Positions 39,892 to 50,703 of a stretch of DNA of 64,000 bases are shown piece after piece. This stretch comes from Silvimonas iriomotensis (GTDB lineage: Bacteria; Pseudomonadota; Gammaproteobacteria; Burkholderiales; Chitinibacteraceae). Each line of letters starts with the position of its first letter. Positions within the stretch are counted from its first letter, which is position 1. The notes beneath the pieces are model-generated. The model worked only from the letters and a program-made list of their open reading frames with translations. It was not told the DNA's origin and ran no database searches. Where the stretch lies: the NCBI RefSeq assembly GCF_014645535.1, contig NZ_BMLX01000003.1:1-64000 (forward strand). The letters are read 5' to 3'. The translations under genes were made by a program, and so were the position numbers.

Positions 39892-39927
39892 AAAAACAAA
39901 ACCCCGCCGCAGCGGGGTTTTGTTTTG
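39892..39927. terminator. Bidirectional terminator between the citrate synthase and chpA genes
   Basis: AAAACAAAACCCCGC and GCGGGGTTTTGTTTT form a perfect 15-bp stem with a CGCA loop. It lies between convergent genes and has A and T runs on opposite sides, so it serves both. Confidence 0.95.
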
Positions 39928-39940
39928 AGCGCCAAAGCGC

Positions 39941-42900
39941 TTACTGGGTGATGAAGCTGCGGATGTGACCCATCAGCTCGTCTTCCTGGTAAGGCTTGCC
40001 CAGGAACACGTTCACGCCCAGTTCAAACGCGTAGTTACGGTGTTTGTCGGCCGTACGCGAGGTGATCATGATGATCGGGATGTGGCGGGTGTCATCGTTG
40101 GCACGCACGTTACGGGTGAATTCGAACCCGTCCATCCGCGGCATTTCAATGTCGACCAGCATCACCGCCGGCTTCAGATCCACCAGCTGCTGCAGGGCGT
40201 CAACGCCGTCCTTGGCGGTCTGAACCTGGAAGCCTTCACGGGCCAGCAAACGGCTGGTGATCTTGCGCACGGTCAGCGAGTCATCCACCACCATGACCAC
40301 CGGTGTGGTTTGCAGCTGTTCCGGGACGCTGGCAGCCGTTACTGCACCGCTGTCTTTCTGCGTGGCAACCACTTCACCGTGGGCCAGCAGGGCCAGCGGG
40401 TTCATGATCAGCACGATTTCACCGTTACCCAGCACGGTCGAGCCGGCTACGCCAGGAATCCGTGCCAGTTGCGGGCCAATGGCCTTCACCACCACTTCCT
40501 GGTTCTTCACCAGTTCGTCAATGTGCAGCGCCATGCGGTTGGCACCGGAACGCAGCAGCAACACGGTAGAGAAGCGCTTGGTTTCCGGCATCGCCTCGGC
40601 ATCACCCAGCAAACGCGGGAAATACGAGAACGGATAGCGGCCGCCCAGCCATTCCTGCGCCTGGTTCTCGTACAGTTGCGCCAGCGCATCCTGCTTGAGT
40701 TCCTGGACCTGTTCGATCATCACCGACGGGATGGCGTACAGGCGCTCGCTGGATTTGACCAGCAGCACTTGCGTCACCGCCAGCGTCAGCGGCAGGTGGA
40801 TGGTGAAGCTGGTGCCCTGGCCCAGCACGCTATCGACGTCGATGCGGCCACCCAGGTTACCGATTTCGTTCTTCACCACATCCATGCCGATACCGCGGCC
40901 GGAAATCTGCGTCACGGCAGAGGCGGTCGAGAAGCCCGGCTCGAAGATCACCTGCATCAGGTCACGGTCGGCCACTTCTTGCGTCGGGTCGATCAGGCCG
41001 CGTTCCAGCGCCTTGGCGCGGATGCGTTCCATGTTCAGGCCCTTGCCGTCGTCCTTGAGCATCACAACCAGTTCGTTGCCTTCCTGGCGCACTTCCACCT
41101 GGACTTCACCGAACTCGCTCTTGCCGGCAGATTCACGCTCGTCCGGGGTTTCCAGACCATGGTCAATCGCGTTACGCAGCATGTGCTCAAACGGCGAGAT
41201 CATTTTTTCCAGCACGCCGCGGTCAATTTCAACGCGGCCACCACGCAATTCCAGGTTGACCTTCTTGCCCACTTCCTTACCCGTTTGACGGGTCAGGCGG
41301 TACAGACGGTCAGAGATACTGGCAAACGGCACCATGCGCACGCGCATCAGGTTCTGTTGCAGTTCCTTGGTCATGCGGGCCTGCGCGGTCAGCGCGGCGG
41401 CAGATTCGTCCACGTTCTTCAGCAAGTTGTGCTGAATGGTTGCCACGTCGTTCACGCTTTCGGCAATGAAACGGGTGACTTCCTGCAGACGGGTAAAGCG
41501 ATCGAACTCCAGCGGGTCGAACGACTGGTTCGATTCCTGGAATTCACGCGTGCGCGCCTGCATTTGCGATTCGGCCTGGATTTCCAGTTCACGCATTTGC
41601 GTGCGCAGACGCGTCACGTTTTCAGTCAGATCCAGCAAGGAGCTCTTGAGCGCCAGCATTTCAGATTCAATGCGGGAACGCGCAATCGACACTTCACCGG
41701 CCTGGTTCACCAGATCATCCACCAGCTCGGAACGCACGCGGATGGTGGTCTTGCCTTCGGCATCCGGCGCGGCGGCCAGGAGCGGCTGGGCCGGGCCACG
41801 AGCTTGCGTGGCGGCCACGGCTTGCGCGGTCTGGCCCACCACATCAGCGGCCTTGGGCGTGCGGCCTGCCAGTTCGTCAAACAACAGGTTGATCAGGTCG
41901 TAGTCGGATTCCAGCTCGTCCACCAGCGGGCCCGATACGGTGCTACCGGCGGCCAGCAGGCGCGATTCCATGCGGTGGGTGGCTTCACCCATACGCATCG
42001 CACCGGACATCCGCGCGCTACCCTTGAGGGTGTGCAGAATCCGCTTCAGGCGGTCGGCTTCGGCCATGTCGCCATCGCGCAGGGCACGCAGCGCGCCCCC
42101 GACTTGCGGCAGCAATTCGTCGCCTTCTTCCACAAACACCGGCAGCAACTGATCGTCAATTTCGTCGTTCAGTGTCTGGTCCAGCTCGGCCTTGCGATCG
42201 GTCAGGCTGCTGCCTGTGGCCAGTGCAGCCGGCAGCGATTCCTGCGCTGCCATGGCCAGCGGTTGCACCACGTGGCCCAGTTCCGGCGGCAACTCAACGG
42301 CTTCGATCGCGGCAGGCGCGGCTTCAAAGGCCTCGGGTTCTGCTACCGGTTCGGCTTCAAAGACCGCTTCCAATGGCTCGGCTTCAATCAGCTCGGCCAC
42401 CGGTTCAGCGTGATGCTCGTCCTCTGGCAGGGCCAGGGCGGTCAGTTCTTCTTCGGCGTGTGCGTCGGCTTCGGCTTCGGTTTCAGCGTCCGTGTGATGC
42501 GCCGGCTCTGCCTGGGTGGCGAGCAGCGCCTCATGCACCGTGACCAGCGCTTCGTGCGCGGTGACAAGGGCCTCATGCGTGGCGTCCGCCTCCGCCTGCG
42601 GCGCCGGTGCCGGCGTCAGTTCGGTGACGGTGGTGTGCGCCTCAACGGCGGGTTCTTCGGTCGGCGCGGCGACTTCAATCGCCACTTCTTCCGGCGGCAC
42701 ATCCAGATCCAGCGACAGATCGCCTTCGCCCAGCAGCGCTTCCAGATCATGCGCGGTGGTTTCGTGAGCTGGGTCCAGCGCGGCTTCAGCGGCCAGCGGC
42801 GGTTCTTCTTCCACGGTCAGACCATCAACCGGGAATTCTTCCAGATCAAACGACAGATCATCTTCATGCGGCGCGGCTACGGCTTCGTGCGGGGCCACCG

Positions 42901-45900
42901 GTTCGCCGTGCTCGTCCAGATGCGTGCCATCCAGCAAGGCCAGCGCAGCCAGTTCTTCGGGCGACGGGTCGGTCAGCTCGAACGCGTCCAGATTGATCTC
43001 ATCGCCAGCCGGTGCGGCGGCAATGTGTTCTTCCACTGCGGCCAGATGTTCATGCGCGGCGGCGACATCCAGCGGCTCTTCATCCAGCTCGATGCTGTCC
43101 AGCGAGATATCGTCCAGCACCAGTTCTTCGTGCGCGGCCGGGGCGGGCTCGGCTGCAACGTCGCTGAGCGCAATCGACAGCGCTTGTTCGTTGCGTTCTG
43201 CCAGCGCGGCAATCTCGGCCACGCCATTGCCCGGATCACGCTGCGCGAAAATATCGCCCAGCATTTGTTCCAGACGGTCTACCGCGTGAATCAGCGGCTC
43301 CACCGGCGGTTCGGCCGAACGCTGTACCGATTGCTCCAGCGCGTAGGCCAGATCACCCAGCGGCGAGAAACCCGCCGTGGCGCCAATGCCGCCCAGGGTA
43401 TGGGCAGACAGCAGGAACGACGGTGCCAGCGGATCGCCATGTTGCAGGGCCGTGCGGCCTTGCAGCAGGGCTTGCAGGTGGCGACCGGCTTCGTCACAGA
43501 AAATGCCGAACAGCGTGGTGGACACCGCCACATGGCCGATCTGGACTTCATCAGACGGGGCCGGAGTATCGACTACCAGTTCGGTCTCGGCCAGATCGTC
43601 GCCCAGTTCGATCGTCGGGGCGTCGAATGCCAGTTCGTCGGCCAGTTCTACCGACGGCGCTGCGGCTTCGTCGTGTTCGTGTTCTTGCGCTGCTTCAAAC
43701 AACGGCGGCAGTTCTGCCGGGACATCGGCCGGCTGGAACGCAACCGGTTCCGGCGCTGGCGCGGCCACCGGGGTGGTCAGCACGTTGCCTTGTTCCAGTT
43801 GCTGCTTGAGCGCTTCGGCTTGTGCGGCCAGTGCGGACGAATCGACCTGCGCACCGCCGGTTTCGGACAGTTGCGCCACCCAGGCACGGAACGAGTGATG
43901 AGCGTCGTCGATCAGTTGCAGCAGGGCCGGCGTCGCCGGGTGTTCGGCTTGCAGCCACTTGTTCAGCAGTTGTTCAACCACCCAGGCGGCTTCGCCCAGG
44001 TTGAACAGACCCACCATGCGGCCACTGCCCTTGAGGGTGTGGAAGCCGCGGCGGATCACGGTCATGGATTCGCGATCATGCGGCGCATGACGCGATACTT
44101 CGAGCTGCCCGGCGATGGTCGCCAGCACTTCGGCGGCTTCTTCCAGGTAGACTTCCAGCAGTTCGGCGTCGACCGCTTCTTCGGACGACGGCAGCGGACG
44201 GCTGGTTTCCGGCTCGACAATCTCGATGTGCTCGGACTCGATCACCGGCTGCTCGCCAATCGGCGGCTCGGTTTCCAGTGCGGCAATGACATCGGGCTCG
44301 GCTACTTCTACCGGTGCGACTTCGCCGGTCAGGCGCGTCAGCATCGGGCGCAGGGCGGCGCTGTCATCACGGCCTTGTTCCAGGCCATCAACATAGAAGC
44401 CGATGGTCGAGAACGCTTCGGCCAGTTCTTCCAGTTCAGCCGGTTCCGGGTCTGCTTCTGCGGCTGCCAGATGGCGCACGCGCTCGTGCGCGGCCAGCAG
44501 CAGGGCGACGGCGTCCTGGCTGTCCAGCATCATCAAGGCGCCTTGCACCTGATAGATGGTCTGATCCAGCCCGGCCAGTGCGGCCCGTTGCGACGGGTCG
44601 CGGAAAAACGCATCCAGCGTGTCTTCAATGCCGCGCAGGTTGCTGCGCATTTCTTGCGCCAGTTGCGCGACCAGCAGTTTTTCCTGCGCTTCGCGGCTGA
44701 CGGCATCCAGTTGCGGCAGGTCGATTTCGGCCGCCATGGCCGGGTTGGCCAGGCGTTGCAGCATGGCTTCGACTTGCTCAGGGAAATCATCGGCCTGTTG
44801 CGGGTACACGGCCAGCGCGCTGTCGGCCAGCAACATGGCGGTGGCCAGTTCCAGCGCTTCAGGCTCGCTGATGCCGCGGCCAGCGCAGCGTTCGAACACG
44901 CCCGATACGCCTTCCCACAGCTTGTTCAGGCCAGGGATTTCCAGCGCTTCGCAATGGTGAGAGAGCCGGGTGATTTCAGCGGCCAGTTGCGGCAGGCGGT
45001 CTTGCTGACCGGCGGCCACGCGGCTCCACAAATCCTTGGCGGCGCCCAGTTCTTCACGCAGCTGGCGTGCTGTCTGGGCGCGGGCTTGTGCTTGCGGCGA
45101 CAGCGTTTGCGCGCCGGCATCGGCCAGCATGCCTTCCAGCTCGAACGCGGCTTTGAGTTTTTGCGCCAGCGTGCTCTGGCTTTGATCGTGCGCCAGAATG
45201 TACAGAAGATCGCGGAACAGACGCTCTGCCACGCGGGTCGAGCCATCAGCCAGACGACGCAGTTGCAGGTTCAGCCGCATCAACAGGTGACGCGGGTCCA
45301 GATCGGTTTCTTGCTTGTTGGTCGGCAGTGCATCGACCACCGCAGCGGCGCTCCACCAGAAGGCGCGCGGCAGCATGATGCTCTGGGCACTGGCCAGCTC
45401 GGTCAGGCTTTTTGCCATGGCGGCGGCACCGCCCGCATCGCGCGAGCGCAGCCAGCGCAGCAGGCCGGATTCAAAACGGGTACGTTGCTGACGCACCCAC
45501 GGTGCCATCTCGGCATCCGGCACGGTGTGCGTCGGCAGTTCAGCCGGGACCACCAACTGGCCCAGCTGCGGGAAAAACAGTTCAGCACCGCTGATGGTCT
45601 GACCGCGCAGGGCGGCGACTTTGACCAGCGGATCACGCAAGACCAGCGGCACGTTTGGCGAGCCGGCGGCAATGCGTTCAAGGTAGGCAATGGCGTCTTT
45701 GGTGACGGTGATCGCGGCATCCAGCGCGTGGTTGCCGGTTTCCTCGCGCGCCACGCTGGCGACCAGGTGTTCAGCCTCTTCGCAATAACGCGCAAGGCCT
45801 TGCAATTCAACCATCTGCAGGGCGCCAACGGCCTGGTGCAGGTGGGTCTGCGCATGCTTGAGCAGGGCAGCATCGGGCGTGGTGCCAAACTGCTTGAGCG

Positions 45901-45985
45901 CCTCGGCCGCGCGGCCCAGCGTCTGTTCAAGCTCTCCCTTCACCCAGATCAGGGAGCCTTGGTCAAATTCGGTATGCACGCTCAT
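39941..45985 (-). CDS. chpA: ChpA/PilL hybrid chemotaxis histidine kinase of the type IV pilus system
   Basis: The start at 45985 (MSVHTEF) gives 2014 residues. In order: an N-terminal FimL-like helical region (about 1-560), an Hpt with His649 (HTLKGSGR), a degenerate Hpt with His862 (HTLGGIGA), a long acidic Ala/Glu/His-rich linker (about 940-1260), an Hpt with His1318 (HTLKGSAR), a CheA dimerisation and ATPase core with RNAIDHGLE, DDGKGL and GRGIGMDV, a CheW domain (about 1750-1890), and a receiver with Asp1945 (LVDIEMPRMDG). It receives signals from PilJ through PilI and phosphorylates PilG/PilH to steer twitching and cAMP or surface responses. P. aeruginosa ChpA has more Hpt/Tpt domains. 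Confidence 0.95.
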   Translation of the reverse strand: MSVHTEFDQGSLIWVKGELEQTLGRAAEALKQFGTTPDAALLKHAQTHLHQAVGALQMVELQGLARYCEEAEHLVASVAREETGNHALDAAITVTKDAIAYLERIAAGSPNVPLVLRDPLVKVAALRGQTISGAELFFPQLGQLVVPAELPTHTVPDAEMAPWVRQQRTRFESGLLRWLRSRDAGGAAAMAKSLTELASAQSIMLPRAFWWSAAAVVDALPTNKQETDLDPRHLLMRLNLQLRRLADGSTRVAERLFRDLLYILAHDQSQSTLAQKLKAAFELEGMLADAGAQTLSPQAQARAQTARQLREELGAAKDLWSRVAAGQQDRLPQLAAEITRLSHHCEALEIPGLNKLWEGVSGVFERCAGRGISEPEALELATAMLLADSALAVYPQQADDFPEQVEAMLQRLANPAMAAEIDLPQLDAVSREAQEKLLVAQLAQEMRSNLRGIEDTLDAFFRDPSQRAALAGLDQTIYQVQGALMMLDSQDAVALLLAAHERVRHLAAAEADPEPAELEELAEAFSTIGFYVDGLEQGRDDSAALRPMLTRLTGEVAPVEVAEPDVIAALETEPPIGEQPVIESEHIEIVEPETSRPLPSSEEAVDAELLEVYLEEAAEVLATIAGQLEVSRHAPHDRESMTVIRRGFHTLKGSGRMVGLFNLGEAAWVVEQLLNKWLQAEHPATPALLQLIDDAHHSFRAWVAQLSETGGAQVDSSALAAQAEALKQQLEQGNVLTTPVAAPAPEPVAFQPADVPAELPPLFEAAQEHEHDEAAAPSVELADELAFDAPTIELGDDLAETELVVDTPAPSDEVQIGHVAVSTTLFGIFCDEAGRHLQALLQGRTALQHGDPLAPSFLLSAHTLGGIGATAGFSPLGDLAYALEQSVQRSAEPPVEPLIHAVDRLEQMLGDIFAQRDPGNGVAEIAALAERNEQALSIALSDVAAEPAPAAHEELVLDDISLDSIELDEEPLDVAAAHEHLAAVEEHIAAAPAGDEINLDAFELTDPSPEELAALALLDGTHLDEHGEPVAPHEAVAAPHEDDLSFDLEEFPVDGLTVEEEPPLAAEAALDPAHETTAHDLEALLGEGDLSLDLDVPPEEVAIEVAAPTEEPAVEAHTTVTELTPAPAPQAEADATHEALVTAHEALVTVHEALLATQAEPAHHTDAETEAEADAHAEEELTALALPEDEHHAEPVAELIEAEPLEAVFEAEPVAEPEAFEAAPAAIEAVELPPELGHVVQPLAMAAQESLPAALATGSSLTDRKAELDQTLNDEIDDQLLPVFVEEGDELLPQVGGALRALRDGDMAEADRLKRILHTLKGSARMSGAMRMGEATHRMESRLLAAGSTVSGPLVDELESDYDLINLLFDELAGRTPKAADVVGQTAQAVAATQARGPAQPLLAAAPDAEGKTTIRVRSELVDDLVNQAGEVSIARSRIESEMLALKSSLLDLTENVTRLRTQMRELEIQAESQMQARTREFQESNQSFDPLEFDRFTRLQEVTRFIAESVNDVATIQHNLLKNVDESAAALTAQARMTKELQQNLMRVRMVPFASISDRLYRLTRQTGKEVGKKVNLELRGGRVEIDRGVLEKMISPFEHMLRNAIDHGLETPDERESAGKSEFGEVQVEVRQEGNELVVMLKDDGKGLNMERIRAKALERGLIDPTQEVADRDLMQVIFEPGFSTASAVTQISGRGIGMDVVKNEIGNLGGRIDVDSVLGQGTSFTIHLPLTLAVTQVLLVKSSERLYAIPSVMIEQVQELKQDALAQLYENQAQEWLGGRYPFSYFPRLLGDAEAMPETKRFSTVLLLRSGANRMALHIDELVKNQEVVVKAIGPQLARIPGVAGSTVLGNGEIVLIMNPLALLAHGEVVATQKDSGAVTAASVPEQLQTTPVVMVVDDSLTVRKITSRLLAREGFQVQTAKDGVDALQQLVDLKPAVMLVDIEMPRMDGFEFTRNVRANDDTRHIPIIMITSRTADKHRNYAFELGVNVFLGKPYQEDELMGHIRSFITQ

Positions 45986-46291
45986 GAAGTTGATCCGGTT
46001 CGTTCGGAAAGGTGACAACGCACGTGGTGGCTCAAACAACGCTCAGGTAAAACGCCTGGCGCAGGCACATCCAGTCCGTGCGAGCAGTCAACCCTCCCTC
46101 GGTAAATTCGTTCGGGTTTGCCATGTCGCCGCTGGCGGCATGGCTCCCTGTTATTGGATACAGCGAACCGCGCGCTGCTCTGGCAAAGGCACGCGAACGT
46201 GCCCCTGGCGTAGCCTTGTCGGGGCTGGCTGCATGACTGAATCATGCCCAGTGCACCTGACGCAGCCAGAGCAGTGCGATGTTTACTGCGA

Positions 46292-48463
46292 TCAGCTCAG
46301 TTTGAAGCCGGAAACGGAACTCTTCAGGCCTTCGGCCAGACCGTTCAGCTGACCGACCACCACAGCGGACTGTTTCACACCGGCGGACGTTTGTTCCGTC
46401 ACCGACAGAATGTCGCGCATGGAGGCGTTCACGCGGGCTGCCAGCGTGGCCTGACCTTCGGTTTCCTGCGCAATCGACTGAATCTGCACAGCCAGTTCAC
46501 GCGTAACGCGTTCAATCTCGGTCAGTGCGCGACCTGCGGCGTCAGACAGCTTGGCCCCTTCCACCACACCCTGGGTGGACACTTCCATAGCGGCCACGGC
46601 GTCGTGCGTATCGGTCTGAATGGTCTTCACAATCGCGCCGATCTGCTTCGTCGCTTCGGCGGAGCGTTCCGCCAGACGCTGCACTTCTTCGGCAACCACA
46701 GAGAAGCCGCGACCGGCTTCACCGGCGGCCGCCGCCTGAATGGCCGCGTTCAGCGCCAGTACGTTGGTCTGTTCGGTAATGTCGGAAATCAGTTCCACGA
46801 TTTCACCGATCTCCTGCGACGATTCGCCCAGGCGTTTAATCCGCTTCGCGGTTTCCTGGATCTGTTCGCGGATTTCGTTCATGCCCTTGATCTGGTTGTT
46901 TACCGCGCTGGCGCCCTGTTCAGCAGCAGCCAGCGAGGACTGCGCAACCTCGGCCGACTGGCTGGCGGTGTGCGACACGTCCTGGATCGAGCGCACCATC
47001 TGTTCAACGGTGTTGTTCGTGTTCTGAATTTCACGCGACTGGCGGTCGGCAGCGGCAATCAGCTCGCTCGATACGCCCTGCGCTTCGCCGGTGGCCTGAC
47101 CCACCTGTTCGGTGGCGCGGTTAATACCGGTAATCAGCGAACGCAGCTCTTCAATCGTGTAGTTGATCGAGTCAGCGATCGCGCCGGTCAGGTCTTCGGT
47201 CACCGATGCACGCACGGTCAAGTCACCGTCAGCGAGGTCGGACATTTCGTTCAGCAAGCGCAAAATCGCTTCCTGGTTCTTCTTGTTTTCGCCTTCGATC
47301 TGCAGACGACGGCGTACCGATTCCTGGTTGTACACCCGTTGCAGGAAGAACAGCGCGGCCAGACCGGTACCGATGAACAAGACTTCCAGTACGGTAATCA
47401 GGATCGAGCCGGAGGTGTTTTCATACACGCTGGCCAGTTCAACCGAGTTCTTCAGCAGCGGCTCGGAATCACGCACGATGGTCTGGTTCGCCAGACGCGT
47501 GTTCACCATCGGCTGCATGTTGTGCGAGAACGAGGTCACCACAGTCTGGAAGCGCTGGAAGTAGGTCTTGATTTCCTGCAGCTTGGAGACCATGGCCGAG
47601 GTGTTGGCCGGGCGGATCTGCAGTTCGTCAGAACCATCAATAAAGCCGTTGATGATGTCACCGAACGTCGACGTATCCTTACCCAGCAAGAACACGGTTT
47701 CCGGGTTGATCAGCTCGGACGCCAGCAGGGCGTTGGCGTTCTTGGCCATACGCTGCGACAACATGGCCAGCTGGTTGGCGTAATCGAGTTCATGCGCCGT
47801 GCCGCCGCCTTCGGTCAACATGGCGGCAAACTGTTGGGTCAGTTCCAGCAGACGGGCATCGTTCTCGTTAATACCGGCAACGGACTGACCCACGGTGATC
47901 AGCGGTTGCTTTTGCTTGAGAATGGTATCCACAGTCGGGCGGCTGGGATTGGGACGGAACGACTGGGTCCACACGGTTTGCACCGAGTCGAGCGTACCGG
48001 ACGGGTTACGCACAAACAGGCCGAACAGGCTGTGGCCGGAAAGGCTGTTCAAGTCGTTGTCGAAACGGTTGTAGGCGTCTTCCAGAATCTGGAACGCATC
48101 CTTGTCGCCCCGCACGGCCAGCGTTGACGCACGCGCAATCCGCTGCGACAACATCTGCATTTCCGTCGCGGTGGAACGACGTTCAGCGTTCACGCCGGAA
48201 GCCTGGAAAGCAAAGAACGCAATCAGCGCCGCGCCGACACCGGTCACGGCCACCGTACCCAGCAGCCACGCCACTTGCTGGCGGGCCGGCAGGTGACCGA
48301 CCAGCGGTACCGGACGCAGAACCGCGTCTTCGTCGCCTTCGGGCAAACGCAGTTTCTCAAGAATCCACGTCGTTTTTACCGAGTCGCTTTTCTTGGGGGC
48401 GTCATCGCCAGTTTTGTTCTTGCGGCCAAACATGCCCTTCAGGCCATCCGTTTTCCGTGCCAT
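46292..48463 (-). CDS. pilJ: PilJ-type methyl-accepting chemoreceptor
   Basis: This 723-residue protein has a cytoplasmic N-terminus, TM1 (about 70-88), a large periplasmic helical sensor with two PilJ-type repeats (each with the pattern [16 protein letters not shown] or [14 protein letters not shown]), TM2 (about 350-372) and HAMP. A cytoplasmic signalling hairpin carries [19 protein letters not shown] near the tip. It senses pilus or surface contact and feeds ChpA. It is followed by chpA after about 300 bases and preceded by pilI. Candidate methylation Gln/Glu clusters are visible, but no CheR homologue lies in this cluster. Confidence 0.95.
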   Translation of the reverse strand: MARKTDGLKGMFGRKNKTGDDAPKKSDSVKTTWILEKLRLPEGDEDAVLRPVPLVGHLPARQQVAWLLGTVAVTGVGAALIAFFAFQASGVNAERRSTATEMQMLSQRIARASTLAVRGDKDAFQILEDAYNRFDNDLNSLSGHSLFGLFVRNPSGTLDSVQTVWTQSFRPNPSRPTVDTILKQKQPLITVGQSVAGINENDARLLELTQQFAAMLTEGGGTAHELDYANQLAMLSQRMAKNANALLASELINPETVFLLGKDTSTFGDIINGFIDGSDELQIRPANTSAMVSKLQEIKTYFQRFQTVVTSFSHNMQPMVNTRLANQTIVRDSEPLLKNSVELASVYENTSGSILITVLEVLFIGTGLAALFFLQRVYNQESVRRRLQIEGENKKNQEAILRLLNEMSDLADGDLTVRASVTEDLTGAIADSINYTIEELRSLITGINRATEQVGQATGEAQGVSSELIAAADRQSREIQNTNNTVEQMVRSIQDVSHTASQSAEVAQSSLAAAEQGASAVNNQIKGMNEIREQIQETAKRIKRLGESSQEIGEIVELISDITEQTNVLALNAAIQAAAAGEAGRGFSVVAEEVQRLAERSAEATKQIGAIVKTIQTDTHDAVAAMEVSTQGVVEGAKLSDAAGRALTEIERVTRELAVQIQSIAQETEGQATLAARVNASMRDILSVTEQTSAGVKQSAVVVGQLNGLAEGLKSSVSGFKLS

Positions 48464-48635
48464 TTTGGTGCTTCTCCCGATCCTGCTTTGCCCCTGTACG
48501 TCTGCGCGCTGGTTGCGCGTCTCACGTCAGTCGCTTGCGCGAAATCAATACAAAATAAATAAGTGCGAGATAATCCGTTGTTTATTAAGCATTTGTCCAC
48601 GTTGCAAGCCAGACCGTTGCACCGTGGACACGTTC

Positions 48636-49148
48636 TTAATTCACACCGGCTTGTAAAAACTGCGGGTCGGTGGCCAGCCGGGCGACATCCAGTGTCTGCC
48701 AGCGCTGCCCGTTTGCGTCCCGATATGTTGCCTGCGCCCAGGCGTGGGGCTCTGCTTCAGTATCCGGCTGCATATCGGCAAGGTGCTTCAGACCGAGCAT
48801 GCGATCGACCAGCACCGCCGAATGCAGAATATGGCGGGAATGCAGCAACATCAGGCGGGCGGCCGCCGTTTGCGTCAGATTCTGGCCGCCAAAAAAAGCC
48901 GAAATATCCGAAACGCTCACGAGGTTACCCCGCACGTTGGCCACGCCGCGGAACCAGTGATAAGCCAGCGGCACGCCACTGATAGGTGGTACCGGCATGA
49001 CTTCGGCGACGTCTGCCAGATCCAGCAACCAGTTGCTGTCGCCAATGCGCACGCCCAGATGGGCGTCGACGTGTTCTGCCGCCGCCGCTGTTTTCAAGCG
49101 GGCGACTACGCCTTCCTGGTATTCGCGCAAGCTGATTCGCTTGGCCAT
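48636..49148 (-). CDS. pilI: PilI, CheW-like adaptor
   Basis: The start at ATG 49148 is favoured, with a G-rich leader about eight bases upstream; the frame opens seven codons earlier. The 170 residues form a CheW fold with LGVRIGDSNWLLDLADVAEVMPVP and RGVANVRGNLVSVSDISAFFG, the usual receptor- and kinase-contact strands. It couples PilJ to ChpA at the inner membrane. It lies between pilH and pilJ in the expected order. Confidence 0.93.
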   Translation of the reverse strand: MAKRISLREYQEGVVARLKTAAAAEHVDAHLGVRIGDSNWLLDLADVAEVMPVPPISGVPLAYHWFRGVANVRGNLVSVSDISAFFGGQNLTQTAAARLMLLHSRHILHSAVLVDRMLGLKHLADMQPDTEAEPHAWAQATYRDANGQRWQTLDVARLATDPQFLQAGVN

Positions 49149-49217
49149 GTTCATTCCCCCCGGAATCAATCCGCCCGGCCGTCTTGTCTTGTTCTGGCCG
49201 GGTTGACCACTACCGTC

Positions 49218-49583
49218 TTACGACAGCGCGGCGATCTTGTTGAACAGCTCTTGTGGATCGACCGGTTTGACGATGTATTCCACCGCGCCTTGCCGCTTGC
49301 CCCACACCATGTCGGTTTCCTGGTTCTTGGAAGTACACATGATGATGGGAATATGTTTCGTTACGTCGTCGCGCGAAATAATGCGCGTAGCCTGGAAGCC
49401 ATTCATGCCGGGCATCACGACATCCATCAGGATCAGGTCGGGCATGATGTCCTTGACCTTGGCCACGGCTTCTTCGCCCGACTCAGCGGTCAAGACCTGA
49501 TAACCGGCTTTGGTCAAGAGTTCGCCAAGGAAATGACGCTCCGTGGGAGAGTCATCCACGATCAGCACTTTTTTGATAGACAT
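49218..49583 (-). CDS. pilH: PilH, single-domain response regulator
   Basis: I choose ATG 49583 (MSIKKVLIVDDS), which gives a 121-residue CheY-like receiver. Acidic pair in VDDSPTE, phospho-acceptor Asp in LILMDVVMPG, Thr/Ser in CTSKNQ and Lys in IVKPVD are all present. It is phosphorylated by ChpA and is thought to act mainly as a phosphate sink or retraction-side regulator in this system. It is followed by pilI at 69 bases. Confidence 0.93.
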   Translation of the reverse strand: MSIKKVLIVDDSPTERHFLGELLTKAGYQVLTAESGEEAVAKVKDIMPDLILMDVVMPGMNGFQATRIISRDDVTKHIPIIMCTSKNQETDMVWGKRQGAVEYIVKPVDPQELFNKIAALS

Positions 49584-49713
49584 GAGACTTGGTTCCGTGT
49601 GAGGTGTTACCTGGTACAACGTGCCGGCCCTGTGATCTGGCGCCGGTCAACTGCATTCGCCCAACTTGCGTTATGACTTCTGTTACTGCGTGCTGGTGCC
49701 GCTCAACGCACAA

Positions 49714-50106
49714 TCAACCGGCCTGACGGGCGCGGGCGTGCTGATCGACGGCCGACAACAGGCTGTCTTTGGTAAATGGCTTGGTCAGATATTCGTCCGA
49801 CCCCACCATCCGGCCGCGCGCGCGATCAAACAGGCCGTCCTTGGACGACAGCATGATCACCGGCGTAGCCTTGAATCTCGGGTTTTTCTTGATCAGCGAA
49901 CACGTCTGATACCCGTCCAGCCGCGGCATCATGACATCGACAAAGATCACGTCCGGATTGTGATCGCTGACTTTGGACAGCGCATCGAACCCGTCTTCGG
50001 CCAGAATGACTTCGCAACCGGCCTGACCCAGAAAGATTTCCGCGCTGCGCCGGATGGTATTGCTATCGTCAATCACCATCACTTTGACCCCGGTAAGACT
50101 GGGCAT
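49714..50106 (-). CDS. pilG: PilG, single-domain response regulator
   Basis: This 130-residue CheY-like receiver is the first gene of the Pil-Chp operon. It has VIDDSNTIRRSA, phospho-acceptor Asp in VIFVDVMMPRLDG, SSKDGLFD and Lys in LTKPFTK. The RxxD-like tail ARGRMVGSDEY is typical of PilG rather than PilH. It acts on the extension motor PilB and on cAMP control in known systems. AGGAGAGG precedes the ATG. Confidence 0.93.
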   Translation of the reverse strand: MPSLTGVKVMVIDDSNTIRRSAEIFLGQAGCEVILAEDGFDALSKVSDHNPDVIFVDVMMPRLDGYQTCSLIKKNPRFKATPVIMLSSKDGLFDRARGRMVGSDEYLTKPFTKDSLLSAVDQHARARQAG

Positions 50107-50703
50107 GGTGTTCCTCTCCTTACTGCAACCACTTGTCTGAAAGCGGCTGACCCGACCCGGTTGGCGACATTGTGGTTATCCCCCTCGCCAGCTTGCGCAT
50201 GAACCGGTGCGCGTCAACAACGCTTGCCTTGCATCTACATCGGTAGAACCGGGTGCAACTGCGGCTATCCCTGATCTGAACATGCCTTGGGCATGATGTG
50301 TCGTGGATCATACCGGCGCATTCTCGAATTAGACAAGGCTAATGCCGCACCGTGTTGCGAGCGCAGCAGCCCCCTGCCGGATCACCCTCGTCCGCCCGAA
50401 AACCCCGTGATTTTCAAGATGTTCCGCGATTTGTGGCGGTTGGGATGACGCACGGTACAAACGCCGCGACGTCTGGCGGAAAACCGGCTCGTCACGCTTG
50501 AATTGTGAGAATGGACTTTCTTATAAATGCGTATGAAAGCAATGGATTGAGATCAGTCAATTGCTGATTCCACCACGGTCAATCCGCTGGCAGGTCATAC
50601 CGCTTATCCCGCCGAGTCCCCGGTTCTGTGCACTGGCATTGCGTTGATCGGTGCGCACGACCAGCACCTTTGTGTTTTCCAACGTCAACCGCAAGGAGCA
50701 ATC
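50107..50703. other. Divergent intergenic region between pilG and yidB-like genes
   Basis: 597 bases with no gene that I can support. It must hold the promoters of the Pil-Chp operon and of the YidB-family gene. An AT-rich segment around 50515-50560 is the most promoter-like part. No riboswitch or strong hairpin is recognised. Confidence 0.4.

Noticed and set aside
42500-43200. Short repeats in the chpA linker considered as a CRISPR or DNA tandem repeat
   Set aside because: The repeats are amino-acid level (HEALVT-type) in a low-complexity acidic linker, with irregular spacing. No CRISPR array is visible anywhere in the window.
39965-46015. A 2016-codon open frame on the plus strand opposite chpA
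   Set aside because: It is fully antisense to a gene with clear domains. The composition (rich in His, Arg, Gln, Gly and Phe) is what GC-biased codons give when read backwards. There is no domain, ribosome site or start context.
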